From NCBI GenBank assembly GCA_964398785.1, contig CAYNNQ010000038.1, positions 1-22,500 of the forward strand: a stretch of 22,500 nucleotides of DNA, given 5' to 3'. This document shows positions 6,326-13,512 of the stretch, piece after piece (within the stretch, counting starts at the first letter, position 1; each line of letters starts with the position of its first letter). The position numbers and the translations under genes were made by a program. Source of the DNA: CAYNNQ01 sp964398785. GTDB lineage: Bacteria; Desulfobacterota; Desulfovibrionia; Desulfovibrionales; Desulfonatronovibrionaceae. The notes beneath the pieces are model-generated. The model worked only from the letters and a program-made list of their open reading frames with translations. It was not told the DNA's origin and made no database searches.

Positions 6326-8917
6326 CTAAAACTGGCTCAGATACTTTTTCTTTTCCCTTTCAAATTTAAGAGTGGTCAATACCGCAGCTATCCCCATGGC
6401 CACAATGCTCACCACCAGGACTCCCAGCTTCTGCACCTCCCATTTCTGGGCAAACAGGGAAATGGCCCAGTTCTGCCCGCTTTTCATGCCAATAAACACG
6501 GCTGCCGGCACCACAAGGAGACTGAAAACCAAAATCAAAGCTTCCACCCAAAGGAAACGTTTGAACATAAAAAAGGCAAAAAGGAGGATATCCCGGAACT
6601 TACTTACCACCGTCAGGTTCTGCTCCAATTCGCGCAGGATTTCCTCGGCCTCCTGGATGTACGTATATCCCTGTTTAAAGCCATCCGGGGTCTGCAGGTT
6701 TAGATCGGAAAAATTGTTCAAGCGCAGGCCACAATCATTGAACAAGCGGTTGGTCCGCCGCAAAAAAAAGTTCTTCAGGGGAAACCAGGCATATTCCTGC
6801 TCAACGGTTTTCAACCTTTCCAGCATGCGGTTCTGTTTCCTCTTAAGTTCATATATACTCTGATCGATCCTTTTTTGTATCTGGGAACGGATTGAAGTGG
6901 TCTCCTGGTTGAGACGATTATAGGCGGCATAATTATCGATGCCGCTGAGTTCCTCGATTTTTTTTAAACGCTCTGTAAACTCTTGCCTGGCCGGGTGTTG
7001 AGGATCAAACCACTTTTCCACCTTCTCTTTGAGCTCTTCCAGGGTCTGGCCGGCCTGCTGCGCCTTTTTATGCGCCTCTTCCCAAAGATCATAAAATCCG
7101 GAAAGAAGATGCAGGTGCCCTCTTCCCAGTTCCGGATCAATAATGGCCTTTAAGAACACTTCCGAATTGTTTTCCATAATTGCGGTAAATACCCCCAGAG
7201 CCTGATCCGGGAAGCCCAGTTTTACCAGGCATACTCCCTGCCTGTACCTGGCTTCGACCATGTCCGGAGATATTTTCAGGGCCTGCCCGTAAGTTTGCAG
7301 GGCTTTCTCCGGCTCCTCGTCCACTTCTAGCAGCCTGGCCCGCAAAAAGACATGATAACCACGCTGCAAAGGTGTATAGGAAAGGCTTTCCCCTTCGGTC
7401 CAAAAATTATGGGCTTCTTTGTGCTGTCCCCCTTCCATGGCCAAAAAGCCCTGCAGTGTACGCGGTTGATAGTCATTGCTGCTGCGAGTGGTGGCTTGGC
7501 GCAATTTTTGAGCCGCAAAGGAGTGTTCCCCCATGCGCATATTTTCCAGTGCGGAACGCAGGGTGGGGTCTTCACCCTCCGAAGCCACCCGGAGGCCCTC
7601 CGGCCACATCCGTCCCTTGCTGTTCACCACCCGGCGTAATGTCCTTAGTTGACAGGCACAATTGATCTCCAATATGGCCCGGGCCAGCTCCCCAACTTCG
7701 GAGCCTGTACTCTGCAGATCCCCCACTTTTTTTCCCGCGGCCAGCTCCTCTCCCATTTTTTCCATTCCGGAAGATATCCGCTCCAGATTCATCTTCTCCA
7801 GCTTGCCCCACACATCCTGCTGCGGGGACATCATCCCCCGGGTGGGACATTGGGAAGGCTCATGTCCTTTAAGTCCGCAGTAAAAACAGCTGTGATGCTT
7901 CCCGGAAGTCAGGGTATTCGGTAGATATATCTGCAAATTTTTCCGGGCATGTCCATCCTCAGTACTTGTGGTGGCCTGAAAAAGATCGGTTACTTTTCTT
8001 CCCCTGAGGCCGCTGCCTGTTTTTAGCGGGGCTACGGCAGAACCCAGCTGAAATATGGTCTGCAAAGGCAGGTATAGAAAATCCGGCTCTAGTTGCCCCC
8101 AATCGATGGACATACGATCCAGGACAGAAGGCTGCAAAACCATGTCGCCTTTCTCCACGCCGGCAAATAAGCAGGGGGTTCGGTACCAGGAATCCTTTTC
8201 ATTTTGCAGTGCATCCATTAGGTTTTGTACCCAGGAGGAAAGCTGCTTTATGTTCTCCAAAAGAAAGATATGCTCATACCTATCCCGGCTTGTATACTTT
8301 ACTTCCAGCTTTTGAGCCAGATCTTCAAAAACGCTTTTGTATTTTCGCCACTTGCTGGAGAATTGCTCATCGCTCTTCTTGCCCAAGGGATCTATGACAA
8401 AGAACCAGCTCAAGGAGGGGGTAAAACTCACCTGTTCTTCGGGATTCAAAACAAGCCAGTTCGCACCAGGGGCATCCGAAGAGGAATAAGGTTTCTCGAA
8501 ACCAATCCCCGGGATACCGGTGGAGGCCTCTTTCAGCTTGGGATGGGCCCACACTTGGAAGGAACTCCCGGGGGTGCCCTGTAAAGCGGCGCATTCGTCG
8601 TCCATGGACAGAGAAAACTGCAGATCGGAACCGACAACCAGCTTGCAGGGAAAAAGAAATACCTTGAGGATAGTGGGGTTTATGCGCATCCACTTATATA
8701 TCTGGGCCCAGGCCTGAAGGATGGCCGTATCCGGAAAGAACCACAGGGACTGCCCCTCATCCGAGGTTACCTCCCATCCGCCGAAGCTGGACAGGGCCTG
8801 GGGTATGGACCCCGGAAGCGCCTTTCCCCAGACGATCCAGGAAGCATATCCGGTATGGAGCATCTCTGCCGGATCAATCTGCGGGGTCTTTTTGAGCAAG
8901 GTGGATAGATTTAGCAT
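6326..8917 (-). CDS. Unrecognised zinc-knuckle, TPR and membrane-anchored protein
   Basis: 863 residues, family not recognised. Residues 1-330 have no motif I know. At 344-357 lies CFYCGLKGHEPSQC, an exact C-x2-C-x4-H-x4-C zinc knuckle. Residues about 485-585 look like TPR or related helical repeats (for example PEKALQTYGQALKISPDM, 536-553). Residues about 610-710 are charged and probably coiled coil. Two hydrophobic stretches (about 788-810 and 831-850) are separated by some 20 residues, with a short basic tail. I infer a large cytoplasmic part anchored by a C-terminal helical hairpin. The start has no good ribosome site (upstream GCCGCCT), so it could lie elsewhere. It stands alone, divergent from the MoaE-like gene. 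Confidence 0.75.
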   Translation of the reverse strand: MLNLSTLLKKTPQIDPAEMLHTGYASWIVWGKALPGSIPQALSSFGGWEVTSDEGQSLWFFPDTAILQAWAQIYKWMRINPTILKVFLFPCKLVVGSDLQFSLSMDDECAALQGTPGSSFQVWAHPKLKEASTGIPGIGFEKPYSSSDAPGANWLVLNPEEQVSFTPSLSWFFVIDPLGKKSDEQFSSKWRKYKSVFEDLAQKLEVKYTSRDRYEHIFLLENIKQLSSWVQNLMDALQNEKDSWYRTPCLFAGVEKGDMVLQPSVLDRMSIDWGQLEPDFLYLPLQTIFQLGSAVAPLKTGSGLRGRKVTDLFQATTSTEDGHARKNLQIYLPNTLTSGKHHSCFYCGLKGHEPSQCPTRGMMSPQQDVWGKLEKMNLERISSGMEKMGEELAAGKKVGDLQSTGSEVGELARAILEINCACQLRTLRRVVNSKGRMWPEGLRVASEGEDPTLRSALENMRMGEHSFAAQKLRQATTRSSNDYQPRTLQGFLAMEGGQHKEAHNFWTEGESLSYTPLQRGYHVFLRARLLEVDEEPEKALQTYGQALKISPDMVEARYRQGVCLVKLGFPDQALGVFTAIMENNSEVFLKAIIDPELGRGHLHLLSGFYDLWEEAHKKAQQAGQTLEELKEKVEKWFDPQHPARQEFTERLKKIEELSGIDNYAAYNRLNQETTSIRSQIQKRIDQSIYELKRKQNRMLERLKTVEQEYAWFPLKNFFLRRTNRLFNDCGLRLNNFSDLNLQTPDGFKQGYTYIQEAEEILRELEQNLTVVSKFRDILLFAFFMFKRFLWVEALILVFSLLVVPAAVFIGMKSGQNWAISLFAQKWEVQKLGVLVVSIVAMGIAAVLTTLKFEREKKKYLSQF

Positions 8918-9028
8918 AGGCGGCTATATTACAGATACAAATATTTTTGATATTGCGTTTTTTCCAACTGGTATTTATCCTGAAAACTGGATGTTAGCAA
9001 ACCCAATGAACTCAAACAGGAAAAGCAT

Positions 9029-9391
9029 ATGGAACCGGGACAAAAAATCGCGGAGCTGAAAAAAGATCCCCAATTCCCCCGCAAGGTGGGTATGATTCTG
9101 GTACATAACGGGGTTGTTCGGCAATGGTCAAGGAACGATGGTATCGAAGTCCAACAACTTGAAGTGCACGTGGATCACGAGCGGATAGAGGAGATAATAA
9201 GCTACTCGGAAAGCCGACCGGGGATATTCCGGGTCTCGGTGGAAGCCAGGGAAGGCCTTTTCGTTCCCGGGGATGATCTGATGCTTGTTTTGGTAGCCGG
9301 AGACATCCGGGAAAATGTATTCCCGGTCCTTGAAGAAACCGTAAACAGAATTAAAAAAGAGGCCCTGAGCAAAAGGGAGGTAGTGGATTGA
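9029..9391 (+). CDS. MoaE-like molybdopterin synthase large-subunit homologue
   Basis: 120 residues. HNGVVRQWSR (26-35), DHERIEEI (49-56), FRVSVEAREGLFVPGDD (67-83), AGDIRENVFPVLEE (90-103) and the tail RIKKEALSKRE (107-117) follow the order of MoaE, in which MoaE plus thiocarboxylated MoaD converts precursor Z to molybdopterin. The tail lysines of MoaE (normally LK..AP.WK.E) appear kept, but the usual His of the HR pair is replaced (DIR, 92-94). The protein is about 30 residues shorter than E. coli MoaE. No moaD or other cofactor gene is nearby. AGGA lies about 10 bases before the ATG. A diverged or repurposed MoaE is possible. Confidence 0.72.
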   Translation: MEPGQKIAELKKDPQFPRKVGMILVHNGVVRQWSRNDGIEVQQLEVHVDHERIEEIISYSESRPGIFRVSVEAREGLFVPGDDLMLVLVAGDIRENVFPVLEETVNRIKKEALSKREVVD

Positions 9392-9571
9392 TCTCCGGTT
9401 AATAGAGAAAAAGGGATATCCATTGGAGGAGCTTCCCAGGCATTCGGCCCCGACCCCTTAAACGTATATTTTCAGGGTTGGTTTGCCGAAAATTTCGTGC
9501 CCCACGCTCCAGCTGACCCAACATAAATTATCCGGCAAACGCAAGATTCCCCAGGAAACAGCAAGGAACCC

Positions 9572-10249
9572 TCAGAAATAACCGAGAGAACGAAGCGCTT
9601 CCAGGTTATCCTCCTTGGTTCCATCCCGTCCGGAACGTTCCTCGGCTCCCCGGGGTTTCTCCGTACAAGGCTTGCAGCCCAGGGAACGGTAGCCTTCGTC
9701 ATAAAGGTTGCAATACCCGAGTTTCTCTCGCCATATAAAGCTCCAGACATCAATCTCTGTCCAGTGCAAGAGCGGATTAACCTGCATACATCCGGTGTTT
9801 CCGGACTGGAAATAATCACGGTCCCGGCGGGAATGGTGTTCATCCTCACGGATTCCGGTCAAAAGGAATTCTATTCCCAGATCTTTAACTGCCCGCCGGA
9901 GAGGGGCAATCTTCAGATCCGCACAGCAGGAGACCCTGTCCTCGGCTACCGGATAACAACTCAGGTCCTTGTCCGGCTTGAACACTTCCAGGGCAATGTC
10001 CCATTCCAGAGCCTTCTTGTCTCGAAACTGCAGTGTTTGAGGAAACTTGACCCCGGTATCGATATTCACGGCCCTTACCCGTGTCCAGGGAGCGAGACGA
10101 GCCAATACATCCGCCCAGAGGTACAAAACCACAGTAGAATCCTTTCCCCCGGTCCAGGCTACATATATCCGTTCCGGCGGGTATTGGGGAATAAGCTTCT
10201 CCAATTTAGTGCGGGACACTTCCAGTTTTTGGCTCAGATCTCCCTGCAT
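9572..10249 (-). CDS. PP-loop enzyme of the PAPS/APS reductase - CysD family
   Basis: 225 residues from the ATG at 10249. The PP-loop is VAWTGGKDST (30-39), which binds the adenylyl phosphates. VSCCADLKIAPL (106-117) and SLGCKPCT (189-196) give the CC...CxxC arrangement that holds the [4Fe-4S] cluster in APS reductases, and GIREDE (132-137) also fits. The catalytic ECG[LI]H tail of APS/PAPS reductases is absent; the end (ERSGRDG... LRSLGYF) looks more like CysD. So the reaction is uncertain: a cluster-bearing adenylyl-sulfate enzyme or another sulfur or thiolation reaction. The open frame continues 11 residues upstream into inserted repeat DNA, which I exclude. The start codon itself lies in the target duplication of that insertion. 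Confidence 0.78.
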   Translation of the reverse strand: MQGDLSQKLEVSRTKLEKLIPQYPPERIYVAWTGGKDSTVVLYLWADVLARLAPWTRVRAVNIDTGVKFPQTLQFRDKKALEWDIALEVFKPDKDLSCYPVAEDRVSCCADLKIAPLRRAVKDLGIEFLLTGIREDEHHSRRDRDYFQSGNTGCMQVNPLLHWTEIDVWSFIWREKLGYCNLYDEGYRSLGCKPCTEKPRGAEERSGRDGTKEDNLEALRSLGYF

Positions 10250-10251
10250 AG

Positions 10252-10686
10252 ACGCAACTGCAAAAAGTCGACTTTTCGACACAGCGTGTGGATTTTTTAT
10301 ATTTTTTTCGCCTGATCTTTTTAGATGCTTTTAACGAGAGGCCGCGCGTTTTCTTGGTCCCGCCAAAAGGGGGAAACCGGACCGAGAATCGGGCTCTTAA
10401 TGCAGAGTGGCAAAATTACCAACTTGAATGCCGCCAAACTTTTTCTCCCTTTCAGAACTAGAGTCCGGAGGGGGCAAGCATCCCCCTTTGGCGGGACCTA
10501 GAAAACACCGGGCCGGTAGTTTGGCATCTAAAAAAATCTGGCGGAGACAATCCATATCAAACGTCGAGGAACCAAAAAGTCGAAGGTTGGAATTAAATGT
10601 ACAGACTAAATCCTGCTACCCTCTGATTTCCCTTAACACTTAACAACTTAAAACTGCCTGCAAAAATATATTTTTTGCAGGCGCAT
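10252..10686. repeat. Family 2 element, copy U2, interrupted by family 1 copy C
   Basis: The left end ACGCAACTGCAAAAAG and the right end (reverse complement ATGCGCCTGCAAAAAA) are inverted repeats. The palindrome at 10656-10682 is the family 2 hallmark. The flanks CTGCATAG (10244-10251 and 10687-10694) are an exact 8-base direct repeat. Removing copy C and one AAAAAGTC leaves a unit of about 123 bases, close to U3 and U4. The left flank contains the start codon of the PP-loop gene (reverse complement CTATGCAG). Confidence 0.75.
10270..10573. mobile_element. Family 1 MITE-like element, copy C (full length)
   Basis: 304 bp. Ends GACTTTTCGACACAGCG and (reverse complement) GGTTCCTCGACGTTTG. Flanked by exact 8-base repeats AAAAAGTC (10262-10269 and 10574-10581). 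The centre shares CCAACTTGAATGCC with copy E. Inserted in the left end of family 2 copy U2; the intact U3 copy reads CTGCAAAAAGTCGAA across the same point, showing the empty site. Confidence 0.88.
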
Positions 10687-10701
10687 CTGCATAGTCAACG
10701 A

Positions 10702-12126
10702 TCAATTCGTTACTACCTCTTCTTTGCTCTCTTTTTCCGCCATCCGGGTCTCTCCGTTTAAAGCGGCCATAAGCTTATTAACCTGGGCATTGAATCGGGC
10801 CATATCCTTTTCGGGAACGGGTTCCACCGGCGGAGATTCCACTTTCAACGGATTAACATACTCCCCGTGCTTTTTCATCCGGAAATCCAGGTGGGGGCCT
10901 GTAGCATAGCCTGTGGCCCCGACATAACCTATGGTATCCCCCTGCTTGACCTGTTCACCCACATGCAATCCCCGCGCATACCTGGACATATGATTATACA
11001 CAGTCGTGTAGATGCTGTTGTGCCTTATTTTTATATATCTGCCGGCTCCCTTGGCATAGGAGCGGGTAATAACCTTGCCATCCCCTATGGATTTAATTGG
11101 CGTTCCGGTAGGAGCGGCATAGTCGATACCGTGATGGGGACGCCGGACATTTAGTATCGGATGTAGACGATTGTTTGAATACCCGGAAGATATTCGAGAA
11201 AACTCCAAAGGAGCCTTGAGAAAGGCCTTGCGCACGGAGTCACCGTTTTCATCAAAGTAATCGCAGCGTCCGCCGGATTCTTCAAACAAAAAGGCATTGA
11301 ATTTTTGACCTTTGTTCACGAATCGAGCGGCCAGAATCCTCCCGTAACCTGAAAATTTCCCCTTGCGATACCTTTTTTCTATCAACGCCTTGAAAGAATC
11401 CCCGCTGCGAATATCCTTAACGAAATCCACATCCCAGGCAAAAATCTGGGCCAAACGCACCGGCAAGGCGGAGGTTTCCCCAATCTTATGGGCCGCCTGG
11501 AAAAGGCTGCTTTCAATCTCCCCGGAAACCATGACCTTGCGTACATCGTAAACAATGGGTTTTTTACCAGCCTTGAAGGAATCGCCCTGCCTTTGCACAA
11601 CCAGTTTCTGCTTATCGTCTATCTCATATTCGAATCCTTGCAACCTGCCTTGAACAGTACGAATACGGTAATTTTGCCCAGTGCGGATCCGATTCAGAGA
11701 GTACACTTCCGAACATTTTTTTTCCAGGGAAAATATCTCGGCCGGGTCCAAAAAATCATTCAGGATACTGGTCATCGTCTGCCCGGAGCTTATAGTCCCC
11801 TCCCGGACCTCAACTTCCGGGGGAGAGGGATCCTTTTTATCCGGTTTTTCCTGGGACACGGTATCCCCACCGGCAACTGCCTTTGCTCCCTTTTTCTCCT
11901 CCTTCCCCTGTACATCCGGATTATCGCCTGCTTTTACCCCGGACAGCCTCTCATTGACAGGTGAAACACTGGCTTCAATCGGACCGTTCCAATCCCGGGA
12001 GAAGAAATAAACAAAGGTGGAGACAAAAAGGAAAAAAGTAAGCAGGCAAATCCACAGAGGTTTTTTGTTCCTTTTGCGCTTCAGCTTCACCCTTTTTAAC
12101 TTCCTGGCCTTGTAATAGTAACGCAT
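10702..12126 (-). CDS. Membrane-anchored M23-family metallopeptidase
   Basis: 474 residues from ATG at 12126, chosen because AGAGGA stands about 8 bases upstream; a longer frame reaches 12222 without such a site. A lysine/arginine-rich start (1-22) and one hydrophobic segment (about 23-42, PLWICLLTFFLFVSTFVYFF) indicate an N-in anchor with the rest in the periplasm. After a charged linker and an OapA/MepM-like middle region comes the M23 domain (about 308-430): RPHHGIDYAAPTGTPI (His332, Asp335) and GPHLDFRMK (His412, with Asp414 where many members have His). M23 enzymes cut peptide cross-links of peptidoglycan. It originally lay about 12 bases before the PP-loop gene. Family sure; endopeptidase activity likely. 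Confidence 0.88.
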   Translation of the reverse strand: MRYYYKARKLKRVKLKRKRNKKPLWICLLTFFLFVSTFVYFFSRDWNGPIEASVSPVNERLSGVKAGDNPDVQGKEEKKGAKAVAGGDTVSQEKPDKKDPSPPEVEVREGTISSGQTMTSILNDFLDPAEIFSLEKKCSEVYSLNRIRTGQNYRIRTVQGRLQGFEYEIDDKQKLVVQRQGDSFKAGKKPIVYDVRKVMVSGEIESSLFQAAHKIGETSALPVRLAQIFAWDVDFVKDIRSGDSFKALIEKRYRKGKFSGYGRILAARFVNKGQKFNAFLFEESGGRCDYFDENGDSVRKAFLKAPLEFSRISSGYSNNRLHPILNVRRPHHGIDYAAPTGTPIKSIGDGKVITRSYAKGAGRYIKIRHNSIYTTVYNHMSRYARGLHVGEQVKQGDTIGYVGATGYATGPHLDFRMKKHGEYVNPLKVESPPVEPVPEKDMARFNAQVNKLMAALNGETRMAEKESKEEVVTN

Positions 12127-12537
12127 AGACACGTTCCTCTGCTGCCACTCCAAGCCCCATAGACCCTTAGCTTTTGCAGGTTCCTCGAAGTGGCTTTTGG
12201 ATTCCCTGCATCGGGAAACCACAAAAAGTTCGCGGCATTATGCCCAAAAAAACAACAAATAAGCAACAAAGTAACGTTCGTTTAGTCTTATCCGGAAGTT
12301 TAAGAATTTCCGGATTTAGAAATATCAAGCTTTGGGTTCGGAAATGAGACTTTTTTCTGTTTAACGACGAGATGCACCGCTCAGGTGCATCTGCTTTGTT
12401 CGAATCAGAATTCTTTCTCTCGCCAAGGCGCAAAGACCGCCGAGGAAAATCCATTTCGGTTCTCTTCCCCTGCGTTCTCCGCGCCTTGACGAGAGTCATT
12501 TCTTTTGTCTTCAAAAAAGGAAAACAAATAATTATGA
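12127..12537. other. Gene-free stretch upstream of the M23 gene with small hairpins and an inverted repeat
   Basis: No convincing gene. It holds TCCGGAA / TTCCGGA (12291-12314), a hairpin AGATGCACC-GCTCA-GGTGCATCT (12370-12392, no T-run), and an inverted repeat of about 24-base arms (12417-12440 and 12471-12495) starting CTCTCGCCAAGGCGC and CTCTCGTCAAGGCGC on opposite strands. The M23 promoter must lie here but I could not pick it. Confidence 0.5.
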
Positions 12538-12666
12538 GGCATCTGCAAAAAGTCGAATACTGGAGTTAAACGCACGGATTAAACTTTGTAACTTGTCGAT
12601 TTTATTTAAAACTTTCAACTTAAAACTTAACACTGCCTGCAAAAATATATTTTTTGCAGGCGCTTC
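12538..12666 (+). repeat. Family 2 element, copy U3 (uninterrupted)
   Basis: About 129 bp. Left end GGCATCTGCAAAAAGTCG, right end (reverse complement) GAAGCGCCTGCAAAAAA, with the palindrome at 12635-12661. Exact 8-base flanks AATTATGA (12530-12537 and 12667-12674). This is the reference copy without an internal insertion. Confidence 0.78.
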
Positions 12667-12775
12667 AATTATGAATAGGCGTATTTCAATACATAATTAC
12701 ACCCTTACCATACACTTGCAGTTAAACTGGAAAAGGGCCACTTCCGGATGGAAACTTGTTAGTTGCCATATCTAG
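12667..12775 (+). pseudogene. Decayed copy of a small duplicated sequence
   Basis: Its core 12721-12756 matches 34 of 36 bases of the minus strand at 22396-22431. Similarity continues upstream (AATTATGA..., GGCGTATTTCAATAC against GAGCGTATCTTAATACG) and beyond U3 into AAGGAAAACAAAT (12517-12529). In the frame of the other copy it reads VKLEKGHFRMETC then stop, with a one-base shift before it, so if coding it is broken. U3 lies at its start-codon position. Confidence 0.4.
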
Positions 12776-12970
12776 AACAACTGCCTATAATTTGTTGCGG
12801 ATCTTTTTTGCTTTTTAACGCAAACACATTTCCTGTCAAGAAAAATAAATTCATTCCAGGGGGATCAAAAAATAATATTACATATTGGTATAGTAGAAAA
12901 AAATAAATACATTACAGAGTGTTAAAATAATAAACACCAAATACCGATAAAAAAATGCAAGAGGTAAAAA
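12776..12970. promoter_or_regulatory. AT-rich region upstream of the thioesterase, with a direct repeat
   Basis: AAAAATAAATTCATTCCAG (12841-12859) recurs as AAAAATAAATACATTACAG (12899-12917), 17 of 19 bases, 58 bases apart. A weak promoter TTGGTA, 17 bases, TACATT overlaps the second copy. The pair could be a protein-binding site; this is inference. Confidence 0.35.
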
Positions 12971-13393
12971 ATGCAGGAACAAATCCGTGATTTCTTTCAA
13001 GAAAACGATCATCTGGGAAAGGAGCTGGGAATCCGGGTGGAAACGGTCCAACCCGAGTTCGCCCGCACCAGCCTGGAGCTAGAGTCCAAACACCTTAACG
13101 GAGCGGGGATTGCCCACGGAGCAACTATCTTCGCCCTGGCGGACATAGCATTCGGGGCGGCTGCCAACTCCCGCGGTGAACTGGCCATAGGCATCGAGGC
13201 CCACATCTCCTATATCCGCCCCGGGAAAGCGGGACGATTGACCGCTGAAGCCCAGGAAATCGGGGGAAACTCCAAAAACAGCACGTACAGCGTTATGGTA
13301 ATGGATGAACAAAGGAATATACTGGCATCCTTTCAGGGAACAGCCTACAAGAAAAAAGAGCCATTATTCAAAACTGCCGGGACTTCTTTTTGA
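12971..13393 (+). CDS. PaaI-type hotdog-fold acyl-CoA thioesterase
   Basis: 140 residues. HLNGAGIAHGATIFALADIAF (41-61) is the hotdog thioesterase signature: a conserved Asn, the HG pair (49-50) at the helix start, and the acidic residue Asp58 expected to activate water. YIRPGKAG (81-88) and the beta strands to about 125 complete the fold. Such enzymes hydrolyse acyl- or aryl-CoA in the cytoplasm, as tetramers or dimers; the substrate is not readable. GAGGT lies about 6 bases before the ATG. It precedes lon by about 120 bases with a separate promoter between, so it is probably its own unit. Confidence 0.87.
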   Translation: MQEQIRDFFQENDHLGKELGIRVETVQPEFARTSLELESKHLNGAGIAHGATIFALADIAFGAAANSRGELAIGIEAHISYIRPGKAGRLTAEAQEIGGNSKNSTYSVMVMDEQRNILASFQGTAYKKKEPLFKTAGTSF

Positions 13394-13439
13394 GCCCTTT
13401 CCTTCCGGTAGAGACCCCAATTCATACTGGACCCATGTG

Positions 13440-13468
13440 TTGACAAATATATATCCAAACTTAATTAT
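13440..13468 (+). promoter_or_regulatory. Likely lon promoter
   Basis: TTGACA (13440-13445), 17-base spacer, AATTAT (13463-13468). The ATG of lon is 45 bases further. I see no heat-shock CIRCE element. Confidence 0.55.
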
Positions 13469-13512
13469 CATTCTTGCACACTTGCCGAAAATCAAAAGCA
13501 TGGGAGAGAATA

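Noticed and set aside
9392..9571. Possible small gene between the MoaE-like and PP-loop genes
   Set aside because: Frames here are short, lack ribosome sites and mostly mirror the neighbouring gene.
12370..12392. Hairpin AGATGCACC/GGTGCATCT as a terminator or riboswitch
   Set aside because: No T-run, no adjacent gene end, and no wider conserved structure that I could recognise.
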